The notes under the pieces: generated by a model
Seen by the model: only the letters and a program-made list of their open reading frames with translations
What the model was told of the DNA's origin: nothing
Database searches by the model: none
Assembly (NCBI GenBank): GCA_963383645.1
Contig: OY726560.1
Coordinates: 152,544,546 to 152,608,545, forward strand
Length of the DNA: 64,000 nt
Origin: Muscardinus avellanarius
Lineage: Eukaryota; Chordata; Mammalia; Rodentia; Gliridae
Reading direction: 5' to 3'
Translations under genes and position numbers: made by a program
Shown: in pieces, positions 56,565-64,000 of the stretch
Position numbering within the stretch: position 1 is the first letter of the stretch
Layout of the letters: each line of letters starts with the position of its first letter

Positions 56565-57252
56565 ATGGACTCTAGGTACCCACAAAGATCTTGAAAAAGA
56601 ACAAAGCTAGAAGATGTATATTTTCTGATTTCAAACCATATAAAGCTACAATAATTGAAACAGTGTAGTACTATTCTAAAGGCAGATATATAAACCATTG
56701 GAGTTAAATAAAAGCCTAGAGCTAAATTCTTCCCTATATTGTCAAGTTATTTTTGACAAGGTTTCCATGAACATTTGGTGGTGGGAATAGTAATCTTTTA
56801 ACTAAATATTGTTGAAAAATAATAATTACATGGAAAAGAATAAAATTGGACCCTTACCTAATCCCATATACAAATATTAACTCAAAATAGATAATAGACC
56901 TAAATACAAATCTTAAGACTATAAACTTTTAGGAGAAAATCTGGGTCATAAAACCTCACAACATTGAAATTGGCAGTGATTTCTTGGTTATGATTTCAAT
57001 GACACAGGCAACAGAGGAGTATACAGACTCCCTAAAAAATAAAAAAATAAAAAAATTGTATATCCAAAGACAATGTAAACAGAGTTAACAGTTACTAATA
57101 GAATGGGATAAAATATTTCCAATTGCTATATCTGAAGGTATATTAATATTCCAACTAGAAATCCTAAAAATTAACAACAATAAAGGCAAACAATACCATT
57201 TAGAGATAGGTAAAAGACTAACATAAATAATGAATCTCCACAGATAACCAAT
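56565..57252 (+). mobile_element. Old LINE-1 ORF2 C-terminal fragment
   Basis: Stop-broken translation keeps the L1 order: an AIYNN-like YNN, IYKPLELNK, FNTD-type NRP, the DYKLLGENLG segment, and IGKRLT near 57215. It runs directly into the end of an opposite-strand young L1. Confidence 0.7.
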
Positions 57253-57253
57253 C

Positions 57254-58171
57254 TTAATTGTCTGTTGGATGGAAAATCTTGTTTCTCTGGTTCTGGTGTG
57301 TGTTACCTGTTTCTTCTTTGTAGTTAATCTCTTTGAGTATTTTCTCTAGCGCTGGTTTTGAAGACATAAATTCCTTCAGTTTCTGTTTGTCATGGAAGCT
57401 TCTTATTTCTCCATCTAATTTGATAGAAAGTTTTGCTGGGTAGGAAATTTTTGGCTGGAAGTTGTTTTCTTTCAGAGTTTGGAATATGTTACTCCAAGCC
57501 CTTCTGGCTCTCATGACTTGGTTTGGGAAGTCTGGAGTGATTCTAATTGGTTTGCCTCCGAATGTCACTTGGCCCTTTGTTTTTGTTGCCTTTAAGATTC
57601 TCTGCTTGGCTTCCACATTGGTCATTTTGACAATTATGTGGCGTGGGGATCCTCTTCTCCGATCCTGTCTAAAGGGAGTTCTATAAGTTTCCTGGACCTT
57701 TGTATCAACCTCTTGCTCTATGTTTGGAAAATTTTCTGCTATTACTTCTTTGAAGAGATTGTTGATCCCTTTGGTTTCACTTTCTTTTCCCTCCTCTATT
57801 CCAATTATTCTTAGGTTAGCTCTCTTAAAATGGGCCCATATTTCTTCAATATCAGATTCCTGCTGTCGGATATTTTTTTCTAGATTAGAAACTATGAGTT
57901 CATTTTTGGATTGCTCATCTTCTAAGAGCGAGATTCTGTTCTCCATGTGTTCTAATCGGTTGTTTGTGCTTTGAATTGAGGCCTTTACTTCATTAATTGC
58001 ATCCTTTATCTCTTTTTGGCTCTCTCTGAGTTCTTTTCGAAGCACCTCTATTATTTCTACAGTTATTTTCCTGATTTGATCTTCTAGAAATCTCTGATTT
58101 TCTGCTTTATCGGGTTCTGATGTTGTGGGGTTGTGGGCATTAATTGCTCCAGTATTATTCCTCTTTCCCAT
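57254..58171 (-). CDS. LINE-1 ORF1p, intact frame (305 aa)
   Basis: ORF1p is the trimeric RNA-binding protein of LINE-1. It coats the L1 RNA as a chaperone and is needed for retrotransposition of L1. I place the start at the ATG at 58171 because it opens MGKRN, like the MGK start of primate ORF1p. The frame stays open upstream to an in-frame TGA near 58250, with only a GTG at 58216. From that ATG there is a short polar N-terminus, then a coiled coil at about residues 26-115 with many EL, NRL and SLLEDEQ heptads. The RNA-recognition fold follows at about 116-210 (ANLRIIGIEEG, RTPFR, RHIIVKM). The C-terminal domain is about 211-290 (RARRAWSNIFQTLKE, ISYPAKLSI). The stop is TAA at 57254-57256. 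There are no internal stops or frameshifts. Length is a little under the human protein (about 338). No ORF2 follows. Confidence 0.88.
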   Translation of the reverse strand: MGKRNNTGAINAHNPTTSEPDKAENQRFLEDQIRKITVEIIEVLRKELRESQKEIKDAINEVKASIQSTNNRLEHMENRISLLEDEQSKNELIVSNLEKNIRQQESDIEEIWAHFKRANLRIIGIEEGKESETKGINNLFKEVIAENFPNIEQEVDTKVQETYRTPFRQDRRRGSPRHIIVKMTNVEAKQRILKATKTKGQVTFGGKPIRITPDFPNQVMRARRAWSNIFQTLKENNFQPKISYPAKLSIKLDGEIRSFHDKQKLKEFMSSKPALEKILKEINYKEETGNTHQNQRNKIFHPTDN

Positions 58172-58953
58172 GATTTCAGAAGTTTGTGCCTTCTCTGTGT
58201 TCTTCCCTTGGGTCACTATGACTTCCCTTAAGGTGTTCTGGATCTCGAGTCAGTAGTATCTCGGACCCCACTACTCCTTTACTGGGTTTTATCACGGAGT
58301 CTCCAACCCAGAGAGTCGATAGAGGCTGCTTTAGACTGTGCGGGGTGCCAGGTTGCACATTCTCCTATGGTGTGATATCTCTGCCACCGCCCCTCCCCCA
58401 CTGGGTCAAGTCCCAGGGAGTACAGTACTGGGATTTCTCCTCTGTGGCCCGCAATTTGACTCACTCTTCTTGAGTACGCAGATGTAGCTGTACTGGCCTC
58501 GCTGAATTCGCTGCTGTTGCCGCCGGTGGCAATATGGCGTCGCTGCTACGCCCTCGGCTATGGGGCTGGCGTTTTTCTTCTTGATTTTGATTTCTACTCT
58601 GGATCCCTGCAGCGTGTGCTGAGCTCGGCCACTGGGAGCTTTAGATGCTCTCTGCGCGGAGAAATCCCGCCTAGCTGTTCCGCAGTGGCTCACCTCGGCT
58701 TGCTGTAGCCGTCCCTTGAATTCGCCGGTGCCTCCTGCTGCTGCCGCGTCTGCCGTGTCCTCGGGTGCGAGGCCTGTGTATCTCCTCTGTGGCTCTGTTC
58801 TCAGTCCGCTTTCTCTCTGGAGCCTGGTGATTTTTTGTTTCACTGGTGATGGTGTTTTCTGGCTATGAAAGGCGCTGATTTTGTGGTAATGGAGATTTGT
58901 TGTTAGCAGGGCTCTTAAGCCCTGCTTTTCTCGGTCGCCATCTTCCCGGAAGT
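58172..58953 (-). promoter_or_regulatory. LINE-1 5' untranslated region / internal promoter
   Basis: The element begins CTTCCGGGAAGATGGCGACC. AAGATGGC at 58938-58945 (minus strand) is a YY1 site placed as in human L1, where YY1 fixes the transcription start. The region 58440-58900 is rich in CpG compared with its flanks. It ends at the ORF1 ATG. Promoter activity is inferred from family knowledge. Confidence 0.65.
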
Positions 58954-58993
58954 CTTGTTTTTTTAATAGATACTTTCATTTGTTCAAAATAAG

Positions 58994-59205
58994 CTGCAAG
59001 CTGAGTATAGTGGTGCATGCCTGTAATCCCAATACTTGAGAGGCTGAGATGGAGGATCACAGGTCAGAGGACAGCCTCAGCAATGCAGAGTGATTCTTCA
59101 GCAACCTAGAGAGAGCCTGTTGCAAAACAAAAAAATAAAAAAGGCTGCAGCTATAGCTCAGAGGTAGAATACCCCCTGGCTTCAATCCTCAGTACAATAA
59201 ATATA
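58994..59205 (+). mobile_element. B1-ID SINE next to the L1 5' end
   Basis: GCTGAGTATAGTGGTGCATG to CTTCAATCCTCAGTAC. It lies about 40 bp beyond the L1 5' edge. Confidence 0.87.
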
Positions 59206-60912
59206 AGCAAGTAAATAAGTAAATGCATACAAAGCCAACCTCAGAAACCCAAAAGGTAGGACTGCCCCATAGGAAAGGGGCTCTCACCCAGCACCCCTTT
59301 CTCATGGCCTTCTGAGTGGAGACTTCTGTACTGGATTCAGCTCAACCTGACAAGTCTGGTTGCACTTTCAGCACTAAGATTTGAATTCAAGTTTAGTCCT
59401 TTTATTTTAATGCAAGACATATGGAGTGAGCCCAAGAGCTCCGAGGGAAGCTGCGATGTTCCTTTCTAAGCGTCTTCACGGGCTCCAAAACAGATGACCT
59501 CATGACCCCCATGATCCTGTGACCTGAGGTCAGCTCACACATCATTAACAGGAGTCGGTTCAAGCCAGGGCACTTTCCCTTGAAGACCTGATCTTCTTTC
59601 CCGCTGGCACCACTTGCTGCTCAGAATCCTCTGGGCTTACTGGAATTTCTCCAAAGCATTTGACTCCTTGGGAAACATCTGAAAACAGCAGAATTGGAAA
59701 GACAGCTTTGGGAGACAATGGCCTGTATCTGTCTGTCCATCCCCACCCAAACCATGTACAACCTAAGACTGCCTGGCCTGCCATGCTGAGGCAGGCTGCC
59801 AGTGTTCATCTGAGAAGGACAAGCAGATGGGCTGCGCTGTCCACTCTCACATCAAAGCCAAAGACCCTCTGGCTGGGTCCCTGCAGCAGGGCCATGCTGG
59901 AGCTGGCTCCCCGAGCTCACGAGCACATGTTCTGCCGATCCCTTTCCGATTCTGGGTTTAGAGGTATCACTTTGGTAGCTTCAAGTCAACCCTGGCCAGA
60001 GTATTTACACCACAGGAATCGGCCAATGCCTCGGGCTGGATTTCTCCCTTCCCCCAGAGCCAGTTGTTAGCACTTAGCAGCACACCAGTTCCTCTCCTGC
60101 TTCATCCATACCCATAAGCAGAAACTCCAACAGCCCATCATCTTTGCTCTATTGCCTTTACAGTAAAATGTTCCCGAATTCCAATAAATTAAAGAAGCAT
60201 GACCTCTCCCATGGAGAGTGTGGGCTGCCTTCCTTTTATCAAGCTGTCCCCTAGAACCATCTCTTGTTCCCTCCATTAAGAAACTTCCTAAGCTTTTCTC
60301 CTCAAAACGTGCAATAAAACAAGCCAATCTTTCTTGCTGCCTCTCTCTAGGCCCCCTTGAAATTACATTTTCCAGTCTTCAGCCAGCTCCTCCGCCTCAG
60401 GAAGCCTGTGAGAGGTGCCAGGTTTGATCGAGTTTCACTCGGTGTTTTCGTTTGCAGTCTTGCATGGACTCTCATTCGAGCACTGCTTTGCTTTGGGTCT
60501 CTTAAGAATCTTCAAGCTTTTGTAAGGATTTGTGCAGAGCCCCGCAGGAGGGTAGGTTCTAGGAACAGTCCCAGCCTCGGTGACCCTTTCCTGCAAATCA
60601 GAGCCACCGGACAAGTTAGCGTACCCGAGCTCACAGTCTATACCTGGGTCTCTGCCGGCACAGAGTTGTGACATTCTCGCCTGCCACAAAGAAATGCGAG
60701 CGCCACGTGGTCAGCAGGTAGGAAACCAGACCTTAGCTGTTGCCCCAACGTCTTCATAGCTTGTGTGTTGAGAGGCCTCAGGGTCCTCCAGCAGTGAACA
60801 CACAGACCCTCTGTCTCTTGTGGAACCATCTACAATCTGTAATCAGCACTTAATCTGAAAACAGGATGTCCCTCTGGCTGTTGCAACACTGCAGCCTTCC
60901 ACAGAGCCATTC
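59206..60912. other. Single-copy DNA, no gene recognised
   Basis: Frames up to 136 codons on both strands (59560-60829) have no recognisable domain. Confidence 0.45.
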
Positions 60913-60922
60913 AGAAGCCAAG

Positions 60923-61137
60923 AAGAGCCAGGCACAACAGCACATGCTTGTAATCCCAGTACTGGGGAGGCTGAAACAGGAGGATTACAAGTCTGAGGCC
61001 AATCTCAGTAATTTAGCAAGAGTCTCAGCAACTTAATGAGACCCTATTTTGAAATAAAAGATATAATCGGGCTGGGGTTGTAGCTCAGAGGTAGAATGTC
61101 CCTGGATTCAATCCCAGTATCAAAAGAGAAACAAAAA
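60923..61137 (+). mobile_element. B1-ID SINE, full length
   Basis: AGAAGCCAAG at 60913-60922 and 61138-61147 is a perfect 10-bp target duplication. Confidence 0.93.
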
Positions 61138-61147
61138 AGAAGCCAAG

Positions 61148-62063
61148 CAGTGTCCCCCCCCCTTCCAGATCCCACTCCTGCTCCCCTCTTCTTCCCCCTG
61201 AGGCCCCCTTCCACGGCGTGCTCTCTAGTGTCGTCTGATCTTTACTAAGGAGGGCGTGAACACATGATGCTCCATAAGAAACTCCCGATGACCAAAGGCC
61301 CCTCAGAGCCCAGGAGTGGAGCTCGGCGGTGACTCTGGTCACTGGACAGGCAGGTGGGATGGTAAAAAGGAGACAGATCCAGCAGCCAGGGACCTCCCCA
61401 CACCATGCACCAGAAGTGATTAGCTGCTCCAGCCCCACATGCAACCCAGCCCCAGTGAAAGATGCTTCAGGAGGAGAAGAATTTAAATCCCACCAGTGGG
61501 AAAACAGTGCACATCCCCACTCCTTAGAGCCACCATCCCAGTGGGCTTTGAGGCCCAAAGGACTCCCACAGGAGCATCTCTGTCTGCGTCTTTCCAACCA
61601 GCAGGATATGAATTGGGCCATCTTCAACCTCACTTTCAGTCAAAAGGTGGATTTGGTGGGACCCAGAATGCAAAGAGAGTGTAGGTGGCTGGCGTACGCG
61701 TGTACATGTGTGAGCAGGCGCTCTGGCAGGGAGCAGGTGGGCGGGCAAGATCCAACAGGGGCCAAGCCCAGGGGTGGATGAACAGAGGCAACGAGGTCGC
61801 CCGCGCCCCAGTGAATCATCAGTGCTCCAACTGCGTCACCAACCGAAAGAGCGAAAGCCACCCTGGGAGGACGCTAAGCTGTGCTGGAAACCAGCTCTTC
61901 AGTAAAACCTTGTGTATTCACTCATCTCTGAACAGTATCCAGACCAGTTTTTTTCCATTCAAAGAATTTTCAAATCCATTTCCTCTTGAAAACATCACTG
62001 AAATGTGTGCATTGTGTATGTGTTATATGGTACCTGGTAGCAGCATAGTCTAATCTAATACTG
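61148..62063. other. Single-copy DNA, no gene recognised
   Basis: Frames of 150 and 182 codons overlap on opposite strands at 61085-61781. The longer one runs through SINE sequence. No homology. Confidence 0.45.
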
Positions 62064-62125
62064 TGAGTGTATGTGTGTGTGTGTGTGTGTGCGCGCGTGC
62101 GCATGTGCTCACACACACGCGCATC
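62064..62125. repeat. (GT)n(GC)n alternating tract
   Basis: GT repeats pass into GCGCGCGTGCGC and then CACACACGCGC. Alternating purine-pyrimidine of this kind favours Z-DNA. Confidence 0.85.
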
Positions 62126-62774
62126 CTTTAAATCAAGATATTTGGCCTTTTTCTATGCTCAGAGAAACCTTTTACGGGCATAACTATGCAAGCCAAGTCC
62201 CAATTTGGCAGCCCCGAGGAACGGCTTAGCGCCATGGTGTACCCACCCAGCGGAATCTTGCACCACCAGGAAAAAAAAAATAGCTCTGTAACTCAGCACT
62301 GAGCTTTGGGATGAAAGCTGGAATTTTCTGAGCCACAACCTCAGAACCACAGTGCCAAGCACGCAGGCAGAGATCCGATATAGCAACTTGGTTGATCATC
62401 CTCAGTTGTCAAGAAAGAAAATTAGAGTGCTGATGGCCAAAGGAACAGTCCAGGCCCTAAATACCAGTGGCTATAATGAGGTGATTTCGAAGAGCTTAGG
62501 TAAGCACAAGAGTTCCGGCTTTTACCAGCCCGGCCCAGGGCTCTGGAGATCTTCTATCCACAGTGGTTATATCTAGAGTCACCACGTGCTAGAGCAGAGA
62601 GGGCTTTCTAAAACTATGTGGACCACAGTGGCCGGCACTGGGGAGGAGAGAGGGAACAATTTAAGAGGGTCAAGGGGTCCTGGGTGCTGGCGTTATTCCA
62701 TTTCTCATCCTGAGTGGTACTGACACCCACAAATCCTAGTGACTGCTTTGTGGAAACTCTTATGTTCTGTGTAC

Positions 62775-62777
<3 letters not shown>
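62126..62777. other. Single-copy DNA, no feature seen
   Basis: No recognisable frame or repeat family. Confidence 0.5.

Positions 62778-62846
<69 letters not shown>
62778..62846. repeat. (CT)n(TA)n compound microsatellite
   Basis: About 15 CT units join 19 TA units directly before an antisense SINE. Confidence 0.97.
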
Positions 62847-62849
<3 letters not shown>

Positions 62850-63078
62850 CTTTTGAGGGGTACTGGGTATTGCACACAGAGGCATTGTACCACTGAGCTA
62901 CACCCCAAGTCCCTCTTCCCTTTTTTTTTTTTCTGTTTTGTTTTGAAATAGGGTCTTGCGAGGTTGCTAAGAGTATGCTAAGGTGCCGAGGCTGGTCTCA
63001 AACCTGTGATCCTCCTGTCAAGCCTGTCAGCCTCCCAAGTACCAGAATTGCAGGCTTGTACCACCACACTCAACTCTA
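62850..63078 (-). mobile_element. B1-ID SINE, antisense
   Basis: GGGTACTGGGTATTGCACAC and CCTCCCAAGTACCAGAATTG mark the halves. CCTGTCA is duplicated inside the B1 half. The microsatellite on its left is probably its degenerated tail. Confidence 0.85.
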
Positions 63079-63189
63079 TGCTACTTTTTAATTTTTTTTA
63101 ACTTGTTTAGTCCCATCCTCTCTGCTATGGGTCAAACTGTGTTCTTCTCAAACTCATAGGCTGAAGCCCTAACCACCAACATCTCGTCT

Positions 63190-63500
63190 TGTCTTTGTCC
63201 ATTTGTGCTGCTATAACAAAATACCTTAGACTGGGTAATTTATAAAATCCTAAGTGTATGCTCCTGCAGATTTGCGTCTCAGGAAGGCCTGCTCTCTGCT
63301 TCATGGAGAATGCCTTCCTGTGTAGCCTCACGTCTATAAAGGACAGACAGGCTCCCTCAGCTTCTTTGATAAGGAAATTCATCCCATCAAAGACGGGTTT
63401 CCAGTGTTGACTTCTTCCCCAACGCCTCTCCAATGGGAAAGGTGGGTTGGGGTCTTCTGCCCCTTGGGATATTAAAACAGCCAAGATTATAACACAGTGA
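63190..63500 (+). repeat. Old interspersed repeat, family not assigned
   Basis: TTTGTCCATTTGTGCTGCTA, ACAAAATACCTTAGACTGGG and GATATTAAAACAGCCAAGAT. It shares its first third with 40745-41096. Confidence 0.7.
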
Positions 63501-63694
63501 ATACCATGAACAACCACGAAAATGTGCATTCCTAGAGAAATTTTGTCCTTGTATTGAGAACTTCATGCCCCATAGAGGATGGATTCCTACAGTCAAGTGA
63601 GACCTATTTAAGTAGAATGCAGAAAGAAGCTAAGTTATATGACACTTGGAAATTTTACCAGGTAAATTGTCTCATATGAACCCCCTGATAAGAA

Positions 63695-63805
63695 TTTTGT
63701 GTATTGGGATATATATGTATATTGGGATATACATGTATACACATGTGTGTATTATGTGTACACACATATATACACATATATGATGTCTGTATACATATAT
63801 ATCAT
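63695..63805. repeat. TA/TG/CA alternating tract
   Basis: About 110 bp of near-continuous alternating purine-pyrimidine, with several ATACATGTAT-like inverted segments. Confidence 0.85.
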
Positions 63806-64000
63806 GGTGGAGTTTGATGTGATACAAGCATCATACACAGCTTAGTGAAATTCCCTCTGCACCCCACCTCTCCCCTTCTCCCGCCGCATACATGTTAGTG
63901 AAATTGGTAATAATAACTTCATACATTGTCACAGCATTATTTGAACTGTTTCTGTCCTCAATCTCCCTTTTTCCCCTCCTGAACTCCCTCCCCAACCCTC
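63806..64000 (-). mobile_element. Possible LINE-1 3'UTR, antisense
   Basis: The AT-rich start, GTGATACAAGCATCATACAC and the C-rich pieces (CACCTCTCCCCTTCTCCC, CTCCCTCCCCAACCCTC) recall the layout at 56160-56335. The window ends inside it, so this is tentative. Confidence 0.3.

Larger units (their letters stand above)
57253..58953 (-). mobile_element. LINE-1 with intact 5' end and ORF1 but no ORF2
   Basis: The element reads from 58953 leftwards: a CpG-rich 5' untranslated region, then ORF1, then it stops within a few bases of the ORF1 stop codon. No ORF2, 3'UTR or T-tract is joined at the left edge. This is the opposite of the usual 5' truncation. I found no matching direct repeats at its two edges. 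A later deletion, recombination between L1s, or an inverted (twin-primed) insertion whose 3' part is lost could explain it. Confidence 0.8.

Noticed and set aside
58172..58216. Upstream GTG as the ORF1 start
   Set aside because: A mammalian L1 would use ATG. The ATG at 58171 gives the family-typical MGK start, so the extra 15 codons are treated as open 5'UTR.
58406..58843. 145-codon minus-strand frame in the L1 5'UTR
   Set aside because: It is the GC-rich 5'UTR of the L1 read in frame. No known L1 protein is encoded there, and GC-rich DNA has few stops.
61085..61633. 182-codon minus-strand frame
   Set aside because: Overlaps a 150-codon frame on the other strand and includes the end of a SINE. 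No domain is recognised.
62614..62951. Arg-Glu and Ile-Tyr repeat proteins
   Set aside because: They are translations of the (CT)n(TA)n microsatellite.

Overview
The window is nuclear DNA of a rodent, almost certainly a member of the squirrel family (Sciuridae). The main evidence is the dominant short interspersed repeat. It is a dimer with a 7SL-derived B1-like left half (GGCATGGTGGCGCA, then GGAGGCTGAGACAGGAGGATC) and a tRNA-derived ID-like right half (TAGCTCAGAGGTAGAATGC, then GGGTTCAATCC and CAGTACCACA plus an A-rich tail). About 35 copies lie in 64 kb on both strands. A rodent-type LINE-1 ORF1 and many old mammalian repeats (L2, MIR, MER5-like hAT, MaLR-type LTRs, old L1, a HAL1-like piece) fit this. 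No bacterial, phage or plasmid feature is present.

I found no convincing host protein-coding gene, no RNA gene and no CRISPR array. The only open frame with recognisable protein homology is a LINE-1 ORF1p on the minus strand at 57254-58171 (305 residues from the first ATG). The other long frames run through SINEs, microsatellites or L2 sequence, lack an ATG start and match nothing I know. The window is best read as intergenic or intronic DNA. I cannot tell which from sequence alone.

Layout: 0-7 kb holds a SINE, a MaLR-type LTR, old L1 fragments, an L2 fragment, and a CTCF-like plus YY1-like site pair near 5.96-6.01 kb. 7-15 kb holds moderately GC-rich single-copy DNA broken by SINEs, including one SINE nested in the linker of another. 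15-35 kb holds MIR, L2, MER5, LTR and L1 remnants, a 47-bp minisatellite, a small retroposed 3' end with intact target-site duplications, and repeat-poor tracts at 19.0-20.9, 21.1-22.4 and 28.6-29.7 kb that are candidates for conserved non-coding DNA. 35-43 kb is the most repeat-dense part: stacked SINEs, a HAL1-like fragment, old L1 3' ends and a 175-bp polypurine tract. 43-55 kb is GC-richer single-copy DNA with CArG, FOX and CTCF-like motifs. 55-59 kb has a palindrome between two opposed SINEs, a strong G-quadruplex motif, and a LINE-1 that keeps its 5' end and ORF1 but has no ORF2. 59-64 kb is mostly single-copy DNA with a few SINEs and an AT-rich end.

The elements do not form a pathway. 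The connected story is retrotransposition. L1 provides the enzymes, the B1-ID SINEs use them (target-site duplications of 8-15 bp are visible for a dozen copies), and the window records several rounds: SINE into SINE, SINE into LTR, L1 into or beside L1. The most unusual items are the ORF1-only L1, recurrent SINEs with a second ID unit, the palindrome between opposed SINEs, and the small unassigned retroposed sequence at 15.6 kb. I found nothing that I can call a new biological system.
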